Assembly: GCF_004345365.1 (NCBI RefSeq)
Contig: NZ_SLVF01000003.1
Span: forward strand, 682,001-746,000
From: Kribbella sp. VKM Ac-2568
GTDB taxonomy: Bacteria > Actinomycetota > Actinomycetes > Propionibacteriales > Kribbellaceae
DNA: 64,000 nt
Reading direction: 5' to 3'
Shown: in pieces, positions 16,670 to 25,296 of the stretch
How positions within the stretch are numbered: position 1 is the first letter of the stretch
Layout of the letters: the number at the start of each line of letters is the position of its first letter
The notes under the pieces: generated by a model
What the model saw: only the letters and a program-made list of their open reading frames with translations
Told to the model about the DNA's origin: nothing
Database searches by the model: none
Translations under genes and position numbers: made by a program

Positions 16670-17908
16670 TCAGGAAGGGTTGAGCCGGTCCGCCTTGGAC
16701 TGCAGGTAGTGGCGCTCGGGAATGGACGTCGTACGACGGGCCGCCAGCAGGTAGCCCGCCCGGGCGCCGTCGAGGTCACCCGACATCTCCAGCAGGTGCG
16801 CGCGGACGGCCTCGAGGCGGTGGTGGTCGGTCATCCGGTGGTCGGACTCGAGCGGCTCGAGCAGCGCCAGGCCTTCCTTCGGGCCGGTCGCCATCGACAC
16901 CGCGACGGCGTGGTTGAGCCGCACCATCGGGTTGTCGGAGATCTGTTCCAGCACCTGGTAGAGCGCGACGATCTGCGGCCAGTCGGTGTCCTCGGCCCGC
17001 TCCGCGGTCCCGTGCACGGCGGCGATCGCGGCCTGCACCTGGTACGGCCCCAGCTGGGTCCGAGAGAGCGCGTCGGTGACGAGCGCGTCGCCCTCCTCGA
17101 TGGCAGCCTTGTTCCAGCGCGAGCGGTCCTGCTCGGCCAGCGGGATCAGCCGGCCGTCAGGCTCGGTACGAGCAGGCCGGCGCGCATCGGTCAGCAGCAT
17201 CAACGCCAGCAGTCCGGCGACCTCACCGTCATCGGGCAGCAGCCGGCGGACACCGCGAACCAGCCGGATGGCCTCGGTCGTCAGCTCTGCACTGTGCAGA
17301 TCGGTGCCGGACGAGGCGGTGTAGCCCTCGTTGAAGATCAGGTAGAGGACATGCAGCACAGCACCCATCCGGGCGTCGCGCTCAGCCTCGGGTGGCATCT
17401 CGAAGGAGCTGCCCGCCTGCTTGATACTGCGCTTCGCGCGACTGATCCGCTGCGCCATCGTTGACTCGGGCACCAGAAAAGCGGCAGCGATCTGCGCCGT
17501 GCTCAAACCGCCGACAGCCCTTAAGGTCAAAGCGATCTGAGAGGCCGGAGACAGCGCCGGATGGCAACACAGGAACAAGAGAGTGAGGGTGTCGTCCTGA
17601 CCACCCGGATCGTCGATTTCAGGGCCTGCGGCAACGAACTCTTCCGGCGCGGCCAGATTGGCGGCGTTCTCCTCACGCTTGCGGCGAGCGGACTCGCTCC
17701 GCAGCAGGTCGGTCAACCGCCGCGAGCCGACGCGGATCAACCAGCCGCGCGGGTTGTCCGGGACCCCCTCCTCCGGCCACTGCTGGGCAGCCGCGAGCAG
17801 CGCCTCCTGGACGGCCTCCTCGGCCAGGTCGAAGTGGCCGTAGTGCCGCACCAGCGCACTGAGCACCTGCGGGGTCTCTTCCCGCAGCAGCAGCTCGAAC
17901 CCGCTCAC
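16670..17908 (-). CDS. ECF sigma factor with long C-terminal domain (ECF42-like)
   Basis: 412 residues. Region 2 lies at about 5-70 (LSALVRHYGHFDLAEEAVQEAL, GWLIRVGSRRLTDLLR) and region 4 at about 110-175 (LTLRAVGGLSTAQIAAAFLV, MAQRISRAKRSI). A roughly 220-residue TPR-like C-terminal domain follows (YLIFNEGYTASSG, LLPDDGEVAGLLALMLL). This layout and the coupled DGPF/YCII gene upstream define the ECF42 type, which lacks a classical anti-sigma factor. The GTG at 17908 overlaps the YCII stop. Longer in-frame extension upstream is antisense noise. Confidence 0.88.
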   Translation of the reverse strand: MSGFELLLREETPQVLSALVRHYGHFDLAEEAVQEALLAAAQQWPEEGVPDNPRGWLIRVGSRRLTDLLRSESARRKREENAANLAAPEEFVAAGPEIDDPGGQDDTLTLLFLCCHPALSPASQIALTLRAVGGLSTAQIAAAFLVPESTMAQRISRAKRSIKQAGSSFEMPPEAERDARMGAVLHVLYLIFNEGYTASSGTDLHSAELTTEAIRLVRGVRRLLPDDGEVAGLLALMLLTDARRPARTEPDGRLIPLAEQDRSRWNKAAIEEGDALVTDALSRTQLGPYQVQAAIAAVHGTAERAEDTDWPQIVALYQVLEQISDNPMVRLNHAVAVSMATGPKEGLALLEPLESDHRMTDHHRLEAVRAHLLEMSGDLDGARAGYLLAARRTTSIPERHYLQSKADRLNPS

Positions 17909-18267
17909 ATCTCCAGCCCGGAACTGTCCATCACCGGCCGCACCTCCACGGCGACGTACTTCGCGTCCGGCATTCGGGCGGCGTAGTCGATCGCCTGGTC
18001 GATGTTCTCGCACTCCACCAGGTAGAAGCCGGCCAGGTGTTCCTTGGCCTCGGCGTACGGGCCGTCGGTGGTGGTGGGGATGTCGTCGCGCACCGAGACC
18101 GTCCGGGTGGTGATCGGGTCGGCGAGACCGGCCGAGCTGACCAACAGGCCGTGCTCGGTGAGTTCCCGGCTCAGCTCCTCGTGCGAGCGGCCCAGAGCTT
18201 CGCGCTGCTCGGCGGACAGACCCGCCCAGCTCTCCGGGTTGCTGTAGATCAGCAGCATGTACTTCAC
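17905..18267 (-). CDS. YCII-related DGPF-motif protein
   Basis: 120 residues from GTG 18267; an ATG three codons upstream (18276) is also possible. The YCII fold starts KYMLLIYSNPESW and contains TDGPYAEAKEHLAGFYLVEC, the DGP[FY]-x-E-x-KE motif found in proteins paired with ECF42 sigma factors. The four-base overlap with the sigma gene shows translational coupling. It probably modulates the sigma factor or binds a ligand; this is inferred from the pairing. Confidence 0.85.
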   Translation of the reverse strand: MKYMLLIYSNPESWAGLSAEQREALGRSHEELSRELTEHGLLVSSAGLADPITTRTVSVRDDIPTTTDGPYAEAKEHLAGFYLVECENIDQAIDYAARMPDAKYVAVEVRPVMDSSGLEM

Positions 18268-18341
18268 GGGCACCATCCTGACGGTCGCGGAGGCCGTTGT
18301 GACCCCCTCTCACCCGGTACGTCGGAACCGGACCCCCTGAT

Positions 18342-18375
18342 CTCGACAGAAACGGTTCCTGATCGAAATGTCGAG
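18342..18375. promoter_or_regulatory. Dyad upstream of the MFS exporter
   Basis: CTCGACA (18342-18348) and TGTCGAG (18369-18375) are perfect inverted repeats around a 20-base centre, in the divergent region between the YCII gene and the MFS gene at 18451. It could be an operator or be recognised by the adjacent ECF sigma factor. The role is inferred from position only. Confidence 0.35.
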
Positions 18376-18450
18376 GTGGTCCGGACGGAGCCGACGTCCC
18401 CGGTGTGAGACGCCCAGCCCGGGCGTCCGGAGTACTGGAGGACGACCACC

Positions 18451-19863
18451 ATGCAGAACGCTCCTGATCCGAAGCGCTGGTTCGCGCTGGCCCTGCTGTG
18501 CCTGGCCGGGTTCATGATCATCCTGGACGCGTCGATCGTCCTCGTCGCGGTGCCGTCGATCGAGCGCGAACTGACCTTCTCCACCGGCGGCGTGCAGTGG
18601 GTGCCGAGCGGCTACGCGCTGATGTTCGGCGGGTTGCTCCTGCTCGGCGGGCGCATCTCCGACCTGCTCGGGCGCCGCCGGGTGTTCATCGCCGGACTGC
18701 TGCTCTTCGCCGCTTCCTCGCTGCTCTGCGGGTTCGCCTGGACCGGCGACGCGCTGGTGTTCGCCCGAGGGCTGCAGGGCATCGCGGCCGCAGTACTGGC
18801 TCCCAGTGCGTTGTCGATCGTGATGACGACGTTCCCAGACGGGGCAGAGCGCAACAAGGCGCTCGGCATTTGGGGAGCCACCAGCGGCGTCGGCGGTACT
18901 GCGGGGTCGCTGATCGGCGGGCCGGTCACGGACGGACTCGGCTGGGAGTGGATCTTCTTCATCAACGTGCCGGTCTGCCTGCTCGTGGCGGTGCTGGCAC
19001 CCACCCTGCTGAAGGACAGCCGCGGCCCGGGCCGGCGCGGGTTCGACGTCACCGGCGCTGTGACCGTGACCGCCGCCCTGATCGTTCTCGTGTACGCCGT
19101 GATCGAGGCGCCGACCTCGTCGGCGGGACGCACCACGCTGCTGGCGCTCCTCTCGGCCACGCTGTTCGCGTTGTTCGTCCTGGTCGAGCAGAGGTCGTCC
19201 GCACCGCTCGTACCGCTGCGGCTCTTCCGCTCGCGTGCAGTAGTCGGCGGCAACCTGATCGGGATGACCTGGGGCCTGGCGGCGTTCGGGTTGAACTTCA
19301 TCTACACGCAGTACGCCCAGTTGGCGCTCGGTACTTCGGCGATCCGGTACGGCCTGATGTCATCGGTACTGGCGGCTGCCGCGGTCGGCGGTTCCATCCT
19401 GGGGCAGAACCTGGTGACCCGGATCGGCCCCCGCCCGGTCGCGGCCGCGGCACTCGTGGTCGCCGGCATCGGCAGCACGGTGATGAGCCGGATGACTGCC
19501 GACTCGGGCTACTTCGAGACGGCGTTCTGGGGGCTGACGATCTTCGGGGCAGGACTTGGTGCCGGTTCGGTGGCCGGAGCCATCGCCGCGCTGAGCGATG
19601 TCGCCGGCGAGGACTCCGGAGTCGCCTCGGGTCTGCAGAACGCGACGTTCCAGATCGGCGGCGCCGTCGGGATCGCGGCGCTCTCCGCGGTGGCCGTCGC
19701 TCACACGCCCGGCTCGTCCCCTGCCGAACTCGTCCACGGATACAAGGTCGCGTTCACCGCTTGCTGTGCCTTCATCGCAGTCGGCCTGCTCGGAACCGCC
19801 TTGCTGGGCAAGCGTTCCGCCGATCGCCCGCAGTTGGCCACGGAGGTCGCCAGCCACTCGTAG
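18451..19863 (+). CDS. MFS drug exporter, DHA2 (14-helix) family
   Basis: 470 residues, polytopic inner-membrane protein. It starts ALALLCLAGFMIILDASIVLVAVPSI, the usual first helix with motif D1, followed by GGRISDLLGRRRVF (motif A) and ANTSASP-like loop; FINVPVCLLVAVLAP is typical of EmrB/QacA proton-coupled exporters. GGAGG precedes the ATG. The substrate is unknown. The 3' end overlaps the convergent WYL regulator by about 160 bases. Confidence 0.88.
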   Translation: MQNAPDPKRWFALALLCLAGFMIILDASIVLVAVPSIERELTFSTGGVQWVPSGYALMFGGLLLLGGRISDLLGRRRVFIAGLLLFAASSLLCGFAWTGDALVFARGLQGIAAAVLAPSALSIVMTTFPDGAERNKALGIWGATSGVGGTAGSLIGGPVTDGLGWEWIFFINVPVCLLVAVLAPTLLKDSRGPGRRGFDVTGAVTVTAALIVLVYAVIEAPTSSAGRTTLLALLSATLFALFVLVEQRSSAPLVPLRLFRSRAVVGGNLIGMTWGLAAFGLNFIYTQYAQLALGTSAIRYGLMSSVLAAAAVGGSILGQNLVTRIGPRPVAAAALVVAGIGSTVMSRMTADSGYFETAFWGLTIFGAGLGAGSVAGAIAALSDVAGEDSGVASGLQNATFQIGGAVGIAALSAVAVAHTPGSSPAELVHGYKVAFTACCAFIAVGLLGTALLGKRSADRPQLATEVASHS

Positions 19864-20786
19864 TGCTCCTTGACTGCCTCCGCCAACTCCATCGGTTGCC
19901 GTACTGCGAAGTGCCACGGCAGGCCCGACAGCATCCTCGCCATGGCGGCAAGGTCCTCCGCACCGCTCATCAGAACGACGCCACCATCCGGGTCTTCGTG
20001 CAGATCTCCCGCAGTCAGCGGGAGACTTGCACGCGCCGTCTGCAGGTCGGTGTCGAGCCAGATCTCGGTGCGGTGCGACCAGGCTCCGAAGGTGAGCCCG
20101 TGCATCACGTGGGCCACGACGTCGAACCCGTCAGGCGGGGTGAACCGAGTGGCGAGCTCCGTGGCCCGGCCGATCCGGTCCACACGGAACGTACGGACTT
20201 CCTGGCGCAGGTGGTCGTGCCCGACGAGGTACCAGCGCTTGCCGTGGACCACGAGCCCGTGCGGGTCCACGTCGCGCACGACCGGCTCCCCGGAGTACGA
20301 GCGGTGTTCTATGCGCATCCTGTGCCTGGCCCGGACGGCTGCGGCGAGGGTGAGGGCCACCTCGGGCTCTGGCTGCGCGGATGGCCTGCGGTCGGCGACT
20401 ACCGATGTGCCGGAGATCAGGGCGTTCACACGCTCGCGTAGCGCGGTCGGGAGGACGCGGTTGAGCTTCACGAGGGCTCGGGCTGTCGGGGACGGCTCCG
20501 TCACGTCCTCGGCATCACCTACAGCCGCCAGGGCTACAGCGACGGCTACGGCCTCGTCGTCGCCCAGCATGAGCGGTGGCAGGCGGTAGCTGCGCGCCAG
20601 GCGGTAGCCGCCGTACCGGCCTCGTTCCGCCTCGACGGGGATGTCCATCTCGCGGAGGGCGGTGACGTAGCGGCGCACTGTGCGGGCGTCCGTGCGGAGC
20701 CGGTCGGCCAGTTCTTCGGCGGAGACCAGGCCGCGGTCCTGCAGCAACTCGAGGAGCGCTAGAACGCGGGTTGCGGGTCTGGACAC
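19701..20786 (-). CDS. HTH/WYL-domain transcriptional regulator
   Basis: 361 residues from GTG 20786. An N-terminal DeoR-like HTH (SRPATRVLALLELLQ, ELADRLRTDARTVRRYVTAL) leads into a WYL ligand-sensing domain (HGLVVHGKRWYLVGHD, TFRVDRIGRATEL) and the usual C-terminal extension to about EHYEWLAT. The last 45 residues run antisense through the MFS gene and look like non-conserved read-on. A -10 TATGCT at 20794-20799 lies seven bases before the GTG, so the mRNA may be leaderless; ATG 20798 is the alternative. It probably controls the divergent hydrolase. Confidence 0.85.
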   Translation of the reverse strand: MSRPATRVLALLELLQDRGLVSAEELADRLRTDARTVRRYVTALREMDIPVEAERGRYGGYRLARSYRLPPLMLGDDEAVAVAVALAAVGDAEDVTEPSPTARALVKLNRVLPTALRERVNALISGTSVVADRRPSAQPEPEVALTLAAAVRARHRMRIEHRSYSGEPVVRDVDPHGLVVHGKRWYLVGHDHLRQEVRTFRVDRIGRATELATRFTPPDGFDVVAHVMHGLTFGAWSHRTEIWLDTDLQTARASLPLTAGDLHEDPDGGVVLMSGAEDLAAMARMLSGLPWHFAVRQPMELAEAVKEHYEWLATSVANCGRSAERLPSKAVPSRPTAMKAQQAVNATLYPWTSSAGDEPGV

Positions 20787-20874
20787 AAACTCGAGCATAA
20801 ACAGGGCAAAACCTGTCCACAATCCTCAGTAGCTTGCTTGGTGTAAGGCACCGAACGAAACAAGGAGCAAGCAG

Positions 20875-21570
20875 ATGATCGTCCTCATAGGTGGTTCGTT
20901 CCTCGGCGGTTGGGCGTGGGAGAAGGTGACGCCGCTGCTCGAGGCGGCCGGGCAGCGGGTGCTGCCGCTGACCTTGACCGGGACCGGCGACAGGTATCAC
21001 CTGGCTTCGGCTGAGACCACGCTCAACCTGAACGCGGACGACATCGTGCACGCGATCGAGTACGCCGACCTGCGGGACGTCGTGCTGGTGGCGCATTCGT
21101 ACGCGGGTGCTCCCGCGACGATCGCGGCGAGCCGGATCCCGGAGCGGATCGGGCGAGTGGTCTACATCGGCGGGGTGCTTCCGGTGGCGGGGAAGACGCT
21201 GTTCGAGGTGGCGGGACCGGAGACGGAGGGCGCGATCCGGCAGACCGTCGTGGACGAGCAGATCCCGGTGATGACGGACCTCTTGCTGGATTTGGTGTTC
21301 GGCGACCACGGGCTGAGCCCGGAGGACCGCGAGTATCTGCGGGCGCGCGGGACAGCGCAGCCGATCGGCATGTACACCGATCCGGCGCCGGCCGATCTCA
21401 GCGGGGTGGAGAAGGTAGCACGCACGTACGTGGTGTGCGCCAACGATCCTGGTGAGCCGGCGGTGACGGCGGAGACGCCTGGCTTCGACGTCGACACGAT
21501 CGCCAGCGGGCACTGGCCGATGATCACCCGGCCGGACGCGCTAGCCGAGGTGATCCTCCGCTGGTGCTGA
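20875..21570 (+). CDS. Alpha/beta hydrolase (esterase / hydroxynitrile-lyase-like)
   Basis: 231 residues. It has the compact plant-esterase-like form: oxyanion segment VLIGGSFLGGWAW, nucleophile Ser in VAHSYAGAP, and His in ASGHWPMITRPDALAEV; the acid is probably Asp in CANDPGEP. GGAGC-type purine-rich bases precede the ATG. It is divergent from the WYL regulator, with 88 bases between. Substrate unknown. Confidence 0.85.
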   Translation: MIVLIGGSFLGGWAWEKVTPLLEAAGQRVLPLTLTGTGDRYHLASAETTLNLNADDIVHAIEYADLRDVVLVAHSYAGAPATIAASRIPERIGRVVYIGGVLPVAGKTLFEVAGPETEGAIRQTVVDEQIPVMTDLLLDLVFGDHGLSPEDREYLRARGTAQPIGMYTDPAPADLSGVEKVARTYVVCANDPGEPAVTAETPGFDVDTIASGHWPMITRPDALAEVILRWC

Positions 21571-21621
21571 ATCCCTGCGGGTGTTGAGGCCTCGCTTGTG
21601 CTGAGCTCTGCGGTGCGCTCG

Positions 21622-21972
21622 CTAGGGCGCGGTGAGGACGGTGCCGCGGAGTTCGACGCGGTCGCCGACCAGGGCGGAGACCTTGGCGGCGATCTGCTGG
21701 GCCCGTTCGTCGTCGGGGGTATCGATCATGAAGAAGCCAGCGATCTGTTCCTTGGCCTCGCCGAACGGCCCGTCGGTGACGACCCGCACGTCGTCGCGGA
21801 TCTGCACGATCCTGCCTTCGCTGGGAAAGGTGAGGCCTTCCGCGCTGACCAGTTCGCCGGTCGCGGCGAGCTCGTCCTTCAACGTCATCAGGTCACGCAA
21901 CCCCTGCCGGTCCTGCTCGGAACCGGTCCAGGAGTCGTCGGCATTGCCGAAGATCATCACGAGGTACTTCAT
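21622..21972 (-). CDS. YCII-family DGPF-motif protein
   Basis: 116 residues: KYLVMIFGNADDSW at the start and VTDGPFGEAKEQIAGFFMID in the middle, the same DGPF signature as the gene at 17905. Unlike that gene it has no sigma factor beside it; its neighbours are the hydrolase (convergent) and a small membrane protein. It could be an orphan partner of an ECF42 sigma factor elsewhere or act alone. Confidence 0.82.
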   Translation of the reverse strand: MKYLVMIFGNADDSWTGSEQDRQGLRDLMTLKDELAATGELVSAEGLTFPSEGRIVQIRDDVRVVTDGPFGEAKEQIAGFFMIDTPDDERAQQIAAKVSALVGDRVELRGTVLTAP

Positions 21973-22007
21973 ACCGGCGCATCGTAACCAGCCCCTCCGA
22001 CAGAACA

Positions 22008-22038
22008 GGGCCCCGCGAGCCGGAAGCTCGCGGGGCCC
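22008..22038 (-). terminator. Strong hairpin after the DUF6131 gene
   Basis: GGGCCCCGCGAGC (22008-22020) and GCTCGCGGGGCCC (22026-22038) form a perfect 13-bp stem with a five-base loop. It lies 14 bases after the stop of the minus-strand membrane peptide at 22053. No long T-run follows. Confidence 0.75.
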
Positions 22039-22052
22039 GTCTCCTCAGACGA

Positions 22053-22208
22053 TCAGAACCAGTGTCGGCGTCCCCCGACAGCACGACCGGTCGATCCCAA
22101 CAGGAACAGCACAGCACCGATGATGAGCAGGACGATGCCGATGGTCCACAGGACCGGGACACCCAACAGGAATCCCAGCAACAGCAGGATCAGTCCGAGA
22201 ATGAGCAT
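22053..22208 (-). CDS. DUF6131 small membrane protein
   Basis: 51 residues, starting MLILGLILLLLGFLLGVPVL. Two hydrophobic helices are joined by a short turn and end in GSTGRAVGGRRHWF, which matches the small DUF6131 family of actinobacterial membrane proteins. AAGGAGGG stands just before the ATG at 22208; a longer frame upstream lacks such a site. The function is unknown; similar peptides are often associated with envelope stress. Confidence 0.82.
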   Translation of the reverse strand: MLILGLILLLLGFLLGVPVLWTIGIVLLIIGAVLFLLGSTGRAVGGRRHWF

Positions 22209-22278
22209 GAAGCCCTCCTTCTGAGTACGCCGCCGGGCGGGATTGGCGGCCATCAACTCCAGTGCCCAGCCGTATTCG

Positions 22279-22665
22279 TCAGTATTCGCAGCGGATCTCC
22301 GAGCACCTACAGCAACCACCGCATTGCCGTGCGGAGATAACCAGTGGTTCCCCAGCCACGAGGATGCGGACCTCGGTCTCGTGCTGGAGCAGTCTCCATC
22401 TGGATCCGGGATCGTCGGCCCGGCCGAGGTGGGCGCTTGTTGGAACGATCACGGCCGGCGCGCGGAGGTCCCTTATCGCGGCGAGCAGTGTCTCGAAGGC
22501 GAGTGGGTCGGTCGGGAGCTCTTCGACATGCACGGTCCCGAGCGTGTAGCCGTTCTCCCTTGCGATCGCCGCGAGGTGCTGCTGCATCTGGCCGACCTCG
22601 TGGTCGGGCATGAACGGGTATCGACGCATGTAGCCGAGGACGAGTGGCATCGGTTGGCCGATCAC
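22279..22665 (-). CDS. Small protein resembling a resolvase N-terminal domain
   Basis: 128 residues. LVLGYMRRYPFMPDHEVGQ and ARENGYTLGTVHVEE followed by IRDLRAPAVIVPTSAHLGR resemble the catalytic-domain fold of serine recombinases, but no Ser-Arg catalytic set is evident and there is no DNA-binding domain. Proteins like this occur as short standalone genes in actinobacteria. The GTG start at 22665 is weakly supported; ATG 22650 is possible. The Cys-rich C-terminus (CGGCCRCSEIRC) is odd and may bind metal. Confidence 0.55.
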   Translation of the reverse strand: MIGQPMPLVLGYMRRYPFMPDHEVGQMQQHLAAIARENGYTLGTVHVEELPTDPLAFETLLAAIRDLRAPAVIVPTSAHLGRADDPGSRWRLLQHETEVRILVAGEPLVISARQCGGCCRCSEIRCEY

Positions 22666-22821
22666 GACGACGTCTCACTCATCGCGGTCAACTCCCGGTC
22701 GTGGCCTCTTGGCAGGTCCACGATCAGGGGTCGTGAGGTTGTCCCCAGACCGTGGAAGTAGGCGAATCGTCGCGCTACGTGACTGAGTCTGGATGTGCGG
22801 TGAGGACCGGTCGAGACTTCC

Positions 22822-22848
22822 CATGGGTACAACGCGGCTGTACCCATG
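22822..22848. promoter_or_regulatory. Perfect 10-bp dyad upstream of the XRE gene
   Basis: CATGGGTACA (22822-22831) and TGTACCCATG (22839-22848) are exact inverted repeats with a seven-base centre. They lie 84 bases before the TTG start at 22932. The shape is typical of a repressor operator (GGGTACA-N9-TGTACCC core). Confidence 0.5.
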
Positions 22849-22931
22849 CCAGACGTGCGACCATGAACCTTCGACCACGGTCTGTGACGCTGCGACGACA
22901 GGTACGCAGGGGACAAGGTGAGGGAGGCCGC

Positions 22932-24320
22932 TTGGGTCAAGAACCACGGCACCTAGCTGCGTTGGAGTCAGCCCGCCTGTTCTTCGGCGCCGAACTGCGC
23001 CATTGGCGAGACGTGCGCGGGCTGTCCCAGCAGCGGCTCGGTGACCTCAGCCACGACTCCAGGTCCCTGATCGCCAAGGTCGAGAAGGGCGAGCGCATCC
23101 CATCCTCGAGCATGGCGCACCGTCTGGATCGGGTCCTCGACACCGGAGGTGCGTTACATCGAATCTGGGTCCAGATCGAGCGAGAACAGGCGAAGCGGGG
23201 CCTGGCTGCGCAGTCCGAAGCCTCGGACACTGTCGACGACAGTCTCGGCCTTGAGTGGAGCCCGACCACCGCGTCCACTGTGGGCACCGTCGCCGGCTTG
23301 TGGAGGGCAGACATGCAGCGTCGCCAGGTCATCGTCGACGCCGCGTGGGCCGCGGCCGCGCTCGTCGATCCAGCCCGACGCTGGCTGACGGACGCCGTCG
23401 ACCGCGACACCTCACACAACGGTGGCCGACGGATCGGGCGCAGCGAGGTCGAGGTGATGTGGTCGATGTGCCGCTCGTTCGCCGACGCCGATCACCACCT
23501 CGGCGGCGGTTATGCCCGATCGACCCTGATCCAGTTCATGGATCAACGGGTATCGCCGATGCTAGCGGGTACCTACGACGCCGAAACCGGCCGTCAACTC
23601 TTTACCGCGGCTGCACGGCTGTGTGACCTCGGCGGCTTCATGTGCTTCGACTCGTCGCGTCAGGGCCTCGGCCAGCGCTACTACATCCAGGCCCTTCGCC
23701 TCGCGAAGGCCAGCGGCGATCGCACGCTCGGTGCACACATCCTCGGCGACATGTCGCTGCAGGCCTACGACCTCGGTCGGCCCAGTGAAGCATTGGCCCT
23801 CGCCGAGGCCGGCCATTGCACCGCCCGCGACTGTGGCTCGCCGTCGACCGCCGCTCGGTGTAGCGCGCTGCAAGCGCGAGCTCACGGTTTGGCCGGCGAC
23901 CAGGCCGCCACCGCCCGCGCGATGAAAGCCGCTGAGCGTGAGCTGAATCAGGCCGATCTGGACGACGAACCATTCTGGATCCGGTTCTTCACCGAGGAGC
24001 AGCTGGCCGCGGAGTTCATGTACACCGCGCACGACCTAGGACAGACCGCCGAGGTTCAGCTCCACGCACCCACCGTGCTGCAGAGCTCAGCCGGGATGCA
24101 GCGACGGGAGGTCCTCGCGACCTCAACACTCGCCGCCTCCTACCTGCCGACCAAGCGCAATCCCAGCAGCGGGCGTGCCGACGTCGACATGGCCTGCAAG
24201 GTGTTGACCGATGCACTGCCATCGGCGGCCGCCTCACCAGCGCCCGCGGCCTCGCCGCGATCAACGCCGTACGTCGTCAGCTTGTCCCGTTCCGCAGCTC
24301 GCCTGCTGTGCAGCGGGTAG
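22932..24320 (+). CDS. XRE-family regulator with TPR-like domain, frameshifted C-terminus
   Basis: 462 residues from TTG 22932, chosen for GAGGGAGG just upstream. The HTH (LRHWRDVRGLSQQRLGDLS, SRSLIAKVEKGERIPS) is followed by a helical TPR-like region with motifs such as YYIQALRLAKASGDRTLGAH. This is the common actinobacterial XRE regulator. Near the end (about 24223) one base appears missing: the +1 frame continues GGRLTSARGLAAINAVRRQL to a TAG at 24356-24358, the expected family C-terminus. As it stands the last 30 residues are out of frame. Confidence 0.82.
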   Translation: MGQEPRHLAALESARLFFGAELRHWRDVRGLSQQRLGDLSHDSRSLIAKVEKGERIPSSSMAHRLDRVLDTGGALHRIWVQIEREQAKRGLAAQSEASDTVDDSLGLEWSPTTASTVGTVAGLWRADMQRRQVIVDAAWAAAALVDPARRWLTDAVDRDTSHNGGRRIGRSEVEVMWSMCRSFADADHHLGGGYARSTLIQFMDQRVSPMLAGTYDAETGRQLFTAAARLCDLGGFMCFDSSRQGLGQRYYIQALRLAKASGDRTLGAHILGDMSLQAYDLGRPSEALALAEAGHCTARDCGSPSTAARCSALQARAHGLAGDQAATARAMKAAERELNQADLDDEPFWIRFFTEEQLAAEFMYTAHDLGQTAEVQLHAPTVLQSSAGMQRREVLATSTLAASYLPTKRNPSSGRADVDMACKVLTDALPSAAASPAPAASPRSTPYVVSLSRSAARLLCSG

Positions 24321-24359
24321 AGGAGGACTTCCAGCAGTTCGTTGGGGCCACGGCCTAGA

Positions 24360-25274
24360 GTGCTCGCCGTGGTCACCGCCCTCGACGAAGCTCTCCGCAT
24401 CGCCTGCGAGCAACGGCAGCTCGACGTCGCCGGCGCGGAACTCATCCACCACTACAGCAACGCCGTCTACCTCCTGCCCAGCGAACCGGCGATCGCCAGG
24501 ATCGCCACCGGCAGCGAAAGCCCCGAGCGTCTCCGAGCAACCCAGACCATCACCAGCTGGCTCAGTCGCGACTACGGCTTCGCAGCAACCACCCCGCTAC
24601 CCGACGTCGGCCTTGTCGAAGTCGATGCGGTCACCACCGTGACCTTCTGGACCTACTACCCGCAGCCACACCGCGGCTCCGGCGCATCACTCAACTCCGC
24701 CCACCTGGGCCAACTGCTCCAGGCACTCCACCACGCGGGCCGGCCACCGATCAGTCTGCCGATCTGGACACCGCTCGAATCCCTTGAGCGGACACTCGCA
24801 TCACCCGCGGGCAGCGGCGCCATCTCGGTGGAGGAACGGGAATGGCTGCTCGACCGTGTTCACGACGTGCGCGCCCAGATCAGCGAACTCGACTGGCCCC
24901 TCGGCCAAGGGCTGATCCACGGCGACGCCTGGGCCGGCAACCTTCTGTGGGACAACTCCACAACACCGCCGAGGGCCGTGTTGTGTGACTGGGACCGGGT
25001 CAGCTGGGGACCTCGCGAAGTCGACCTGATCCCCACCTGGCACGCAGCAGTCCGCTATGGCCGCGACGAGACGTGGATCCAGGACTTCATCAATCAGTAC
25101 GGGTACGACCTGCGGGACTGGGCCGGTTATCCGACCCTGCTGGAGATGCGCGATCTCGCGCAACTGCCGGGACCGCTGCGCCGAGCTTCCAACCCTCCAC
25201 ACGCGGCCGCGCTGCGCCAACGCCTCGGCGCGATTCGCGCCGGCGACCGAACCACCACCTGGGTAGCTCTCTGA
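24360..25274 (+). CDS. Aminoglycoside phosphotransferase-family kinase
   Basis: 304 residues from GTG 24360, one base after the stop of the unshifted XRE frame. An APH-like kinase: catalytic loop LIHGDAWAGNLLWD and metal-binding CDWDRVSWGPREVDL. Such genes often phosphorylate small molecules of unknown identity rather than antibiotics. Together with the XRE regulator it forms a regulator-kinase pair common in actinobacteria. It is convergent with the enoyl-CoA hydratase. Confidence 0.85.
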   Translation: MLAVVTALDEALRIACEQRQLDVAGAELIHHYSNAVYLLPSEPAIARIATGSESPERLRATQTITSWLSRDYGFAATTPLPDVGLVEVDAVTTVTFWTYYPQPHRGSGASLNSAHLGQLLQALHHAGRPPISLPIWTPLESLERTLASPAGSGAISVEEREWLLDRVHDVRAQISELDWPLGQGLIHGDAWAGNLLWDNSTTPPRAVLCDWDRVSWGPREVDLIPTWHAAVRYGRDETWIQDFINQYGYDLRDWAGYPTLLEMRDLAQLPGPLRRASNPPHAAALRQRLGAIRAGDRTTTWVAL

Positions 25275-25296
25275 AACCGCTCCGCGATCCTGGTTC

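Noticed and set aside
16670..18313. 547-residue form of the ECF sigma factor
   Set aside because: The extra N-terminus is antisense-like text over the YCII gene; the GTG at 17908 overlapping the YCII stop is the better start.
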